Origin: Absidia repens
Lineage: Eukaryota > Mucoromycota > Mucoromycetes > Mucorales > Cunninghamellaceae
Assembly: GCA_002105175.1 (NCBI GenBank)
Contig: MCGE01000040.1
Coordinates: forward strand, 186,001-250,000
Direction: 5' to 3'
DNA: 64,000 nt
Position 1 is the stretch's first letter, and every line of letters begins with the position of its first letter. The position numbers were made by a program, and so were the translations under genes. Positions 55,105 through 64,000 of the stretch are shown here, one piece after another. The notes below the pieces were generated by a model. That model did no database searches. It worked only from the letters and a program-made list of their open reading frames with translations, and was not told the origin of the DNA.

Positions 55105-57099
55105 CTAAGGCGGAGTGGTGAGGGGCGTGGGGTTTCGTCTGGCAAGCATGCTTCGAATCCGTAATGTTGAACCAGGACCTCGTTGTGTTGGGAGTTTCAA
55201 ATTGGATTTGACGGGCGGCGGTGGCAGATCACTTGTGCTGGTCGACGTCGAGGTTGCGGTTGCGTTTGCAGTTGCGTTTGCGGGAGTAATGGGTGGTGAT
55301 GTTGTTGCAATATCTTTATTTTTATGCGTCAAGGACGATGTACGTACACGACTGACACCGACATTGGCCTTGATTTGAGGCGTCCGATGATGATGATATG
55401 AGGAGGTGGCATTGGTGGAATGACGATATGCTGGCGAGGACGATTTCTTCATCATGTTTGCAGGTAAAGGTGGAGGCGGTGGTAGCGCCTGAGCAGCGGG
55501 CATAGGAATAGAAGACACAGAAGAAATGGATGCCGAACGATGCTTGCGAGCCGTGGGTACGGTGGTGGTGGTTCCCGATGTAGATGGGGACATGGTTTGA
55601 CGCCAGGGACGTGAGGAGGAGGACGACGATGAGTTGGATTGGGTGGGCGAATTGGCTCGTTTCATATCCATGGACATACGTGTAGGCGTAGAGGGACCCT
55701 AGAGGAAACCAAAAAAAAAAAAAAAGTCAAATATGGTTGAGCAAGTCCTATCTTCTTCTTCTTCCTCTTTTCGAAGATGATGGTTTTCATTGGCAGTTAC
55801 CTGTTTATCCAGCAGTTGATCTTGCAATTTCAAAATCACCAATATATCCTCACCGTTGACTTTCATCGGGGCATTTCGAGTATAAGTTTTCCACATGTCA
55901 ACACCTTCACGGATCTTATCGCCAAGCTATAAAACAGAAGATGATCAGTTGACTCGTCCCACCCTCTTGATGATGTTTTTTTTTTCTTTTTTCCGTTACC
56001 AAAGTCACTTGATCAAGACCTTGACGACGTCTGGAGCTGGTTAACAGAATCTTGCGCCGTTTCAAATTACTTTTGGCAGAAAGTGCAATGGTTTCTGCCA
56101 AATCCAAATCCACATAGGCTTTTTGAAGTGCTGGTACATCGGCTAAAAAAAGGACAAAAGAAAAAAATGGGTTGGTTGTCATCACATCCTTAAGACAAAT
56201 CTCCCATCCCCAATAGAAAACTTACTGGTGGATCCAATGGTTTCGAAAAATTTGCCAGCATCCAATTCCAAATCACGAAGTCGATCGGTCAGTTGGCGTA
56301 ACAGGTGCTTTGTATCAGGTTTATATCGAATTCGAGACACAAATCGTGGATGCTATCAAAAAAAGAAAGGCAAGAGAGTTGAGAGCGTATAAAAGAAAAA
56401 TGAAACCAAAATACTTACTGGTTGCTGTTGCTGTTGCTGTTGTTGTTGCTGGTGTTGTAGTTGTTGAGATGGCTGTGTTCGAATAGTGTTGTAGTTGCCG
56501 CCGCCATTACTACTACTTGTCGATAAAGGTCGTTTTTGCTTCTGTTGTCCAGCTGAGGAAAGATGAAGAGCTGATTGAATAGCAGAATCTAACGATGCTT
56601 CGGCGGAAATCAAGAGATCCTTGGTGGTATCGATATTGGGGGTAGTGTTTTGGTTGTGCGTCAGACCAAGATCTTTCAACATGGTTTCAATATGTCCCGT
56701 GGTGGATTCCACATGACTGATAGCCTGGTGCGTCATCTCTAGTTGCGACATGAGTTCAGAAAGCTCGGCGGTTTTCAACGTCAGAATAGACCTTAAATTG
56801 GCAATCGTTTGCGTTCCCTATTTTGTGAACAGAAATATATATGATATTGAATTCAGCCAAAAATTAAAAAAAAAAAAAGGCAGCGTGGTGATTCTCTTAC
56901 TTACTTCATCTAGTCTTGCTAATAACTGGCTTACCGCCGCATCCGTTTCTTCCTTATTTGTAGCATTCGTAGTGGTGGTCTTAGTAGCATAATCAGAGGA
57001 CTGCTGTTGAGTCTCTTGTTGTTGTTGTTTGGTGTTTGTGTTGGAATGATGACGAGTGATGGGGTCGTCATTCAACGAAGTGGCCATAGAGAGGGTCAT
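55105..57099 (-). CDS. coiled-coil protein with Ser/Pro-rich C-terminus
   Basis: Six exons: 56,905-57,099; 56,419-56,817; 56,226-56,352; 56,000-56,142; 55,801-55,926; 55,105-55,698. The phases match and the model gives 527 aa. The N-terminus is Gln/Thr-rich. Residues about 50-110 are likely coiled coil (LTLKTAELSELMSQLEMTHQ), followed by a polyglutamine run before the second junction. The middle (YKPDTKHLLRQLTDRLRDLE; SNLKRRKILLTSSRRRQ) is helical and charged. The last 190 residues are Ser/Thr/Pro-rich and basic, ending STLRIRSMLARRNPTPL. The layout recalls cortical or microtubule-associated proteins such as KAR9, but I see no defining motif. Start could also be at 57,087. Confidence 0.72.
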
Positions 57100-58413
57100 A
57101 GAAGAAAATGAAAGAGTGTGTATCGTCAAGCGGTGTATATAAAATATAAATATATGGGCTTTCTTTTTTTTTTCTACTTGAAATGAATTCAAAAAAAAAA
57201 AAGCAAAAAAAAATTCAGAGAAAAAAAACAAAAAGAAAACGTTGAAGTGTGATGATGATCTGGGTGAAATGTATAAATTCATATTCCGACATGTCGCGCC
57301 TCACATGCCCTAGGAACAAGAGGATCGTCATCATTGCAGTCAAAAAAAAAAAAAGCCAGACAGCCAGTTTTCATAAGGTTTTTTATTTACTCACTCCATT
57401 ACTCAGAAAGAAAGAAAAAAAGGGAGCGGGAGACTGAGGTTTATATTACTCCATATATTGTATGAAGGAGAAATCCTCGAAAGAATAAAAAACCAACGTG
57501 GCAGCCGGCTGATTTAATTTCCGACCCCAATCAAGGAACTGATCCTAACTTTGAGTGGTTTGCAAAATGTGTGTTTTGGCAATGTATCATATGACATGAC
57601 AGGCGGTCAACGAACCATTTTCAGTGTCATCTATTCAAGGGTCGATTGACTTTATCAAATTTTTAGGGATTTTGATTGACTCACTTTTTGTGGGCAGCTG
57701 CTTGATGTGTTAAAAAAAAAAAGACGGCTGAATATTTACTCACCGCTCACATGACTTATTTCTTTGCCGTTTTTTTTTTCTGTTTTTTTAAAAATAGCGT
57801 CCTCAGTGCTGGTTTCTAGAGATGATGGTTAGCTTGAATTAGTATTAGAATGTAAATCAGGGAAAGGCGTTTTGAAAAAAACAAAAAAACAAAATGCAAT
57901 ACAAACATACAAGGGGAAATCCTGTCATTGTGGATGCAGGATTTGGAACGTACCAGTAGGATAGTCTTCGTATCAGAAAAGCGTCTATGGCTTAGGTTAA
58001 TATCAGTTGTCATAATTTTATATGTATATAAGAATAAAATGTGTTTTATCATATCACCCTACGTTTAATTGCCTAGTGGAATAAGGAGGGGGACAGTATA
58101 TGTGTACTTGTTTAAGAAATAAAACGTCTGTATGAGTGTCTATGCATGTAAAACACAGTACTGGTTATTATTCTCAAAAAACTCAAAAAACCGCCCTCCG
58201 TTATGTGCGAAGCCCTTTTTTAAAAAATATGCACTTTTTATACTGGTAAAAGCATTCCGTTTTTTTCTTTGAACCTTCAACCCAGTCAGTCAGCATTTGT
58301 TGAATGTCCGCTCCAACGAGGGAAATTTTGGACTTGGAAATCAACGCTTCTCTTTTTTTTTTTTTTTTGTTTATTATTCCCGTGTTCACCGTTTTCCCCT
58401 TTTCCTCATCTTT
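57100..58413. other. divergent promoter region with element E22
   Basis: Between the coiled-coil gene (-) and the GCP4-like gene (+). It contains a T/A-run, E22 with a + sense AATAAA at about 58,033, and a long T-run at 58,353-58,368 just before the GCP4 start. No reading frame looks real, so E22 may end an unseen short or noncoding transcript. Confidence 0.5.
57866..57940 (+). repeat. tri-hairpin 3' element E22 (expanded loop)
   Basis: Hairpin 1 arms GCGTTTT and AAAATGC are separated by a longer A-rich loop and still pair (one G-U). Further on, AAATCCTG and CAGGATTT pair over 8 bases in place of hairpins 2-3. Confidence 0.5.
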
Positions 58414-60575
58414 ATGCTCCATGAACTTCTTTTTGTCTTATCGGGCTACCCAGGGGATGTGTTTATGCCCATGCCCTCTGATACTCCTCCCTACAACACA
58501 TTTGCCATAGCAAATAACATGACCGGCCTATTACATCCGACGGAACGCGACGCATTGAATCGACTGGGCCATCTTGGCTGGATCTATCATCAACTGGATA
58601 CCTACATGACAGCGACACTTACCACTTCCATCTCTAACGACAGTAACAACAATAACAGCAGTAGCTCGGTCTATCATCGGGCGTATGCGACTTGTTTGGG
58701 CACGGTATTGGCCGATTATCGCGCGGTGTTGATGGACATGGAAACAAGACTGGTGACGAAACAAGACCATGTGGGTTCCACCGTGCCACTTTCGTTGATC
58801 ACAAGCACATTAAGTCGTTGGGCTCTTTTATTACCCAGTTTACATCGCCTGACCTTGCAAATCCAAACCGTTCCCGCCGACAAAGTGCTGGACTTGCTGA
58901 TCGCACAATCCAAGACAGGGATCCCTGAACTCCACCAAGCCATCACCACCATGGTCCGTCATTTACATACCCTTTTTTACCGTCAAGTCACCGCATGGAT
59001 CATGTATGGCCAATTACCAACCACCCATGGATTTTTTATCGACACAGACACCACCACCACCACCAACAGTAGTAGTAGAAAAAACACACAGTGGCACCGA
59101 CATTATCGACTTTGTCTTTCTCGGTTTCCCTCGCACCTGCCCGCCACCATGGCCGACTCGATTTTTTACATTGGCAAAGTCATGGCCACGTTAACCAAAC
59201 AGCATCAATTAGTGATACCCAGCGAGATGAAACAACATCATTTGACCTTACTTCGCACCCTGATGGGCTACCATGCCTCGAACGACCACAGTAATGACGA
59301 CAGTAATGACGACGACAACGATGACGACGCATCCTTGTCTTTGACACACCACACACGCCATGCCGCGGCCATTATCCACCAGATCCGCCGTTCCACCACC
59401 TCATGGCTATTTTCGCACGTGTTCCAACACCAACATACCTTGACCACGTACTTTGCCTCGTTTCGCGACGTCTTTTTATTGGGGGATGGTGAATTATGGA
59501 TGCAATGGCTCGACTTGATCCAGTCTCGCAGCACCACCCGGACCAACCAGATCATGATGCTCGGTACCACCACCACCACCAAACAGCAGCCAAGAGAATG
59601 GATGGCCATGCTGGTCAACGCCTCCATCGGCACCGTCTCGGAGGACCGCCTGGACGGGTATACCTTTGCTTCCTCCTCCGGCAAGGCGTCGCCTTTTCTG
59701 TCCCTTCTCCACAACCACCACCACAACAACGACGACGACGACGACGACGACGATGCCTCTTCATCTATGTTCAAGTGCTTGACGTATACGTTACAATGGC
59801 CCATCGACTTGTTTCTCGACACCTCCGATATCCAACGGTACGCCGATTTATGGGCGATGTTGATGGCCGTGAAGAAAGTCCAGCTGGCATTAACACATAC
59901 AACAAGTGGTGGCGACCAGCGTGCGGTGTGGCGGTTACGATCACATATGTTATTTTGGATCGATACATTGTGGAGTCATGTGCAGGTAAGATGACATCGT
60001 TTTTATAGAAAAATGGGAACCCTATTGACCTCCTTTTTTTTTTTTTTTTTTTTTTTTTTTTGCGTGTAGGGCCATGTGGTGAGCCGACATTACGATCAAT
60101 TGGTGATGGCATGTTCCGACACCACGGTGGATTTCGATCAAGTACAGACCGCCCACCAGAAGTATTTGGACGAGTTGATGCGTGGATGTCTCATGACGGT
60201 GGCCGGGCCCTTGGCAGCATTGCTCCATACCTGTTTGATGTTTTGTCATGCGGCGGCGGCTGCGGCGGCTGCTGGAGGCGACGGTGACGACGATGACGAC
60301 GACGATGTAATGGATTGGTGGTCGCCGTTGGAAGAGGTAAAGTCGCCGTTGTTGAATTTTTTTTAGGGGGGTGGTAGGGAATACTCACGGTTTGTCCCTT
60401 TTTTTTTGGATAGGCGTTTGTTCATGATACGGATTATTTATTTGGCTTGTTATCCAATCAACACCAGGAAATGAAATTGTCGGGGCATTTGAATGAACTG
60501 CTGATGCGCTTGGATTACAATCAATGGTATTCGACCCAACGGTATCAACATATCCCAGATCTGCCTGCCATTTAG
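58414..60575 (+). CDS. gamma-tubulin complex component 4-like protein (GCP4 family)
   Basis: Three exons (58,414-59,985; 60,070-60,336; 60,414-60,575), GT-AG, all phase 0, 666 aa. The start MLHELLFVLSGYPGDVF matches the typical N-terminus of GCP4-type proteins. Other family marks are HPTERDALNRLGHLGWIY, a YRQVTAWIMYG segment, and ADSIFYIGKVM; the second half holds the helical C-terminal domain that binds gamma-tubulin. The protein would act at microtubule-organising centres. Fast-evolving insertions are present: NDDSNDDDNDDD, an eight-Asp run, and an Ala8-Gly-Asp stretch. An upstream ATG at 58,297 would add a Phe-run from a T-tract and is rejected. Confidence 0.85.
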
Positions 60576-61897
60576 TTGTCCCTCGCAAAAAAATAAAACA
60601 AAATAAAGATAGACTTCTCTCTAGCGCCTTCCTTTTTTTTTTTTTTTTTTTTTTTTTGTATGTGAATTTAGAGAAAAAATAAAAGAAAACAGTGTGCGGC
60701 AGTAGGGAAGCATCACGGAAGAATGAGAGGGAAGGGGGGTGGATGGAGGACTGGGACCGTCCTTGGCGCACGCTTTGTTAGCTCATTGACATTTTATCCA
60801 GACCTGTCCAGCTTCTGCATCAGCTATTTAGTTTAGGAAAAATTCGTCTAATACAATGTATTGTATTGTAGTTTAGTATGGAACATTATTGTCAATAAAA
60901 AAAAAAAAATTGAACTTGAATATGACTTGTTTATCTCACATGAAAGTTATAAAATACACAGAAAGGGAGCCAAGGCCTGTGATGTGTGTGTGAAATCTAT
61001 TCCGAGTGCAAAACTGAAGTAAAGCAGATCTTAAAGAAAGGAAGGAATGTGGTTTCCGAGGGGCGGATTAGAATCATTGGAGCAAAAAGTAAAAGATAAA
61101 AAACAGCTGTATTTATTAAAAAAGTATAGGCTAGCATTGCCAAAACTAAATCTAAATGGGGGGAGGGGACTGAGACTTGGAACGAAATGTAAAGAAAAGG
61201 AGAATTACAAATGAAAGAAACAAACCTAAAGCCGATGAAAAAAAAAAAAGACAAACTAATGGTAACAAAGACAAGAAATGGGACTGGGACAATGGAATAA
61301 ATGTCAGAAAAGGGACCTACTAATGAAGAACCGAACTAAAGCGGATGGGCAAACTAATGATAACAAAAACAAGAAGACATGGTTTATTGAAATGTAGATA
61401 TAAAACTAGCGCCACTTATGCTAAACTATATTCATGACAGCTACCTGACACAACTGTTCCAAAGATGGAAGACCAAAACTCATGGTAGGTGAGAATTACG
61501 ATTTCAAAATGAAAGGGGTTTCCCATGCATGTTTGTATTACATTTTTCAAAATACCCCTAATTCAAGTTTTAACCACTAATCCAAGACGACCAGTACATT
61601 ATTGAAACTTCAATGAAGACATTTTGTGCGAAGAAGAAAGAAAAAAAAAGGGCGGAGCAAGCCCTAAAAAAAAAAAGCAAATCATGTGGGCGGGGTGTAA
61701 ATATACATTGTCCTCTTCTTTTTTTTTTTTTAGTATTAAACATCAATCAAAGATAGGAGGGTGACGACGAAAAAGGGTTAAGAAAAAAAAAGCTATTCAA
61801 TATTCAAATACAAACAAAATCGAGAACCTTTTTTTTTTTTTAAAAAAAAAAAAAAATAACTAAAAAGCTGCATAAGGCTAAAGAATGCAAAAAGAAA
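60576..61897. other. intergenic region between GCP4-like and 61.9-kb gene
   Basis: GCP4 3' end with AATAAAA at about 60,895. Short direct repeats with ACAAACTAATGGTAACAAAG (61,251) and CAAACTAATGATAACAAAAA (61,350). E23 and a - sense poly(A) signal at about 61,383. A/T runs fill 61,830-61,860. No gene. Confidence 0.6.
61502..61560 (-). repeat. tri-hairpin 3' element E23
   Basis: About 340 nt past the stop of the 61,898 gene and 120 nt before its poly(A) signal. Hairpin 1 GTATTTTGAAAAATGT is closed by two wobble pairs; hairpin 2 is GGGAAACCCC. Confidence 0.6.
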
Positions 61898-62617
61898 CTA
61901 TTGTGTTGGTTCAGGTTCATCGTCGTCACCGGACTTCTGTTGAGCAGCAGCCGCCGCCGAAGATTTAGTTTCTGTGGTTTTCTTGTTGTTATGACCGTTG
62001 GTGTTCTTTTCCTTGCCAGTATCCGTTTTTATGGGCCTGCGACTGTCACCATCTCTTGAGGCGACTTCTTCTTTAGGTGCAGCTGATAAATCAACAGGCT
62101 CTGCGTCCAAATCCGGTTTTCCGATGCCAACGTCAGCATCAACATGATTGAGGACTTCCTCAGTAAACGCACCCACATTCTTCACAGTATCACCACTAGT
62201 ATTAAGATTGGATTGACGTTTATTCACTGCATGACCCACCCCTCGCGTAATCGACCCAGCCATATTGCCACCGTCTGGAGCCTGGCCAGGCGTAGGATCA
62301 TTTGGAAGATCATCTGATAGTTGCTCATGTTTATCTTGACGTTTGTTGAAATCAAAAGCAGCATCAGCATTAGCATTGTTGCTAGTGAAGCGTCCTCCAA
62401 TGGCGCCAACATTGGGGAAACCGCGACGTACGACGTCGAATGCCGCTGGAGCCACATCATTGACCATCTTTTCAGCCAAGAGAGCATGGACAACCTTAGG
62501 GGAAGCCACTGAATCTTGGACTAATGTGACACCGCCATCTGCAGTGGGTCTGGCATGACTCGATTGAGCTGTCAAAAGACCCATGGCAACACTGATATAA
62601 AACACATGACACTTCAT
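61898..62617 (-). CDS. secreted protein with dibasic cleavage sites
   Basis: 239 aa, single exon. Residues 1-22 form a signal peptide (MKCHVFYISVAMGLLTAQSS, then HARP). The rest is hydrophilic and disordered-looking. Kex2-type sites follow: VVRR before GFPNVGAIGG, FNKR before QDKHEQLSDD, and VNKR before QSNLNTSGDT; the last two share the N-K-R-Q pattern. The C-terminus is Lys/Asn/Glu-rich with poly-Ala, ending DDDEPEPTQ. Such spacing suggests a precursor cut by kexin during secretion. No family is recognised. It is unrelated in sequence to the array proteins, but its 3' region carries the same element (E23). Confidence 0.75.
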   Translation of the reverse strand: MKCHVFYISVAMGLLTAQSSHARPTADGGVTLVQDSVASPKVVHALLAEKMVNDVAPAAFDVVRRGFPNVGAIGGRFTSNNANADAAFDFNKRQDKHEQLSDDLPNDPTPGQAPDGGNMAGSITRGVGHAVNKRQSNLNTSGDTVKNVGAFTEEVLNHVDADVGIGKPDLDAEPVDLSAAPKEEVASRDGDSRRPIKTDTGKEKNTNGHNNKKTTETKSSAAAAAQQKSGDDDEPEPTQ

Positions 62618-63215
62618 TGTATAAAAGAATAAAAAGTAAGATGATAATATCTAAATATATATATATAAAAAAAAAAAAAGAGTGCCTTTATATATATATT
62701 TTAAGAGAGAAAAATTTCGCCTCCTATTTTTTTTTTTCTTTTTCTGAATAAGGGGTTGAGGGCAAAGAAGATCTCCTGTTTTCTTCTTCTGTTGGATAGG
62801 GTGGGCAGAATAAGATGGGATAGAGAGTTAAAAGGATCCTCCTTTCTTCCTCTTTTTCATGCCTCGCATGGAACAATGAGCACCACTCATTTCGCGGCAA
62901 TTGTAATCTTTCCCTTCCGCCCCACCTTTGTCAAAACTTCCGCCATTTTACTCCTCCATCCCTCTTTTTCCCCTCAGCAAACAGAACACATTTGGGTTGA
63001 TCTTTTTGTGTCGGTCAGACAAGTACTGCCGCTGTCGGAATTATGCTGATGGAGATAAATAAAAAATAAAAGGAAACAAGAGTGGGATGGGCGCACAAAG
63101 AATGATGACTTCGTTTTTGATGTCGGGCATTAGTTGTGTTACTCTTTCTTACCCAAAAATGGTCACCCTGGCACTGATGGTGTGCAAAATCCAATAGGTG
63201 TGCCCTCAAGACACC

Positions 63216-63246
<31 letters not shown>

Positions 63247-63295
63247 ATTTTTATTGAAGTATATTGGAAGATATTAAAAACTAAGGACAAACAGA

Positions 63296-63296
63296 T

Positions 63297-63332
<36 letters not shown>
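63296..63332. repeat. (TG)n microsatellite
   Basis: Continuous TG dinucleotides, about 37 bp, directly visible. Confidence 0.95.
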
Positions 63333-63333
<1 letters not shown>

Positions 63334-63678
63334 CATTGCAACAAGGGATTTGATGAAAGGCTCTATCAAAGGAAGATGGCGGAAGACTAAGGTGAGGCTG
63401 GTTAACACCAAACTAAAAGGGATCTAATCCATTGTATGTACAAGCGAGGACAGAGATCATAACATATCCTTTTACTGAAATACATGACAATCCATCCAAG
63501 ATCGCCATGGTAAAAAGGGATCTATCGCACACAAGACATGAGAGAAACAAATGGGGCATAATTTTCATTGAAGCATGTAAAAAGGAGACACATTTTATTG
63601 AGATGTTGATAATAAACAATGGACAAACTAAATAATGAACTAAGCTAATAAATCTAATGATGCTTCAAGAATCCCAGA

Positions 63679-63725
63679 TCCAAAATGAAAGAGTTTTCCC
63701 ATGCATCTTGTCCTCCCTTGTCTGA
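63679..63725 (-). repeat. tri-hairpin 3' element E24 (diverged)
   Basis: GGGAAAACTC (one G-U) and the TTTCATTTTGG segment remain; hairpin 1 is lost. Confidence 0.4.
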
Positions 63726-64000
63726 AACCCATTCTAAAACTAGTGTTGACACTAACCTAGATCCACCATAATCTCAAAGAACTTGAATCGCGAAGGAGAT
63801 GGAAAAAATTAGAACGAAAGAGAGATGGAAAGAAAAGTAGCAGTAAAAAAAAAAAAAAAAAAAAAGGTCGATCGACCCCTGAGATTTATCAGACAAATTT
63901 CTTAAGAGTCATCAGAGATTGAGTAATCCCGAAAGAAAAAAACAAAAAAACAAAAACAAAAGAAACTGTCAGTGTTTGTGTGTGTGTGAGTGTGTGTGTG

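Larger units (their letters stand above)
62618..64000. other. upstream region of the 61.9-kb gene and window end
   Basis: A TATATATATATA box (62,658-62,669) lies about 40 bases before the ATG of the - strand gene. Beyond it are an A-run (63,216-63,242), a TG microsatellite (63,296-63,332), E24 with a - sense poly(A) signal near 63,595, and a second TG tract at the end. E24 probably marks the 3' end of a gene lying beyond the window. Confidence 0.55.

Noticed and set aside
57816..58052. 78-codon - strand frame overlapping element E22
   Set aside because: It covers the noncoding conserved element and poly(A) signal and has no family features.
59268..59822. 184-codon - strand frame opposite the GCP4-like gene
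   Set aside because: Shadow of the GCP4 exon; Ser/Leu/Val runs come from Asp and His repeats on the coding strand.

Overview
The window looks like nuclear DNA of a filamentous fungus, most likely an early-diverging one (Mucoromycota, Mucorales-like). The reasons are short GT-AG introns, very AT-rich and homopolymer-rich intergenic DNA, GC-richer exons, short polyadenylated transcripts and FAR1-type transposon remnants. Taxon is inferred from style only; there is no marker gene that names a genus.

About 1-54,316 is one large amplified array. Its constant cargo is a family of small, intronless secreted proteins (10 loci: nine on the + strand at about 6.9, 14.9, 19.2, 27.3, 33.6, 38.2, 48.6, 50.9 and 53.3 kb, and one on the - strand at 0.7 kb). 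All share a nearly invariant signal peptide and propeptide-like N-terminus, a nearly invariant promoter (TATA box plus a cluster of GATA-factor sites) and a conserved 3' flank. The mature Pro/Gly/Gln/Ser-rich part differs in every copy. One copy (38,215) has a foreign, extremely AT-rich 375-bp insert that gives it a 12-cysteine C-terminus. One copy (48,593) is broken. One locus (28,080-28,690) is a promoter joined to the 3' flank with the gene body deleted.

The spacers are a mosaic of repeated modules, many in inverted order. At 1-7.9 kb a whole gene unit is mirrored; at 10.1-13.9 and 22.5-26.3 kb nested inverted repeats occur. From 28 to 43 kb the array is interleaved with three tandem copies of a GMC-type long-chain alcohol oxidase gene: one complete (41,393-43,925, - strand) and two lacking exon 1, each cut in the same poly(T) of intron 1. 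An aldo-keto reductase gene follows (45,399-46,652, -), and fragments of its 5' end mark three later junctions up to 54.3 kb. Two families of FAR1/MULE-like transposon remnants with 8-bp target duplications have inserted; one has jumped into a copy of itself. A gene fragment with a 15-bp target duplication sits at 4,430-5,266.

A recurring conserved element (24 copies, E1-E24) carries three successive hairpins (GCATTTT-GA-AAAATGC, GGGG-AAA-CCCC, CTTCA-TTT-TGAAG). It lies 100-200 nt before a poly(A) signal. On the sense strand it falls downstream of the stop codons of unrelated genes (oxidase copies, FAR1-like transposon gene, the 61.9-kb secreted protein), and several substitutions keep G-U pairing. 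It is the best candidate here for an undescribed RNA element.

From 54.3 kb on the sequence is ordinary single-copy DNA: a six-exon coiled-coil protein gene (-), a three-exon gamma-tubulin complex component 4-like gene (+), and a secreted protein with dibasic cleavage sites (-).
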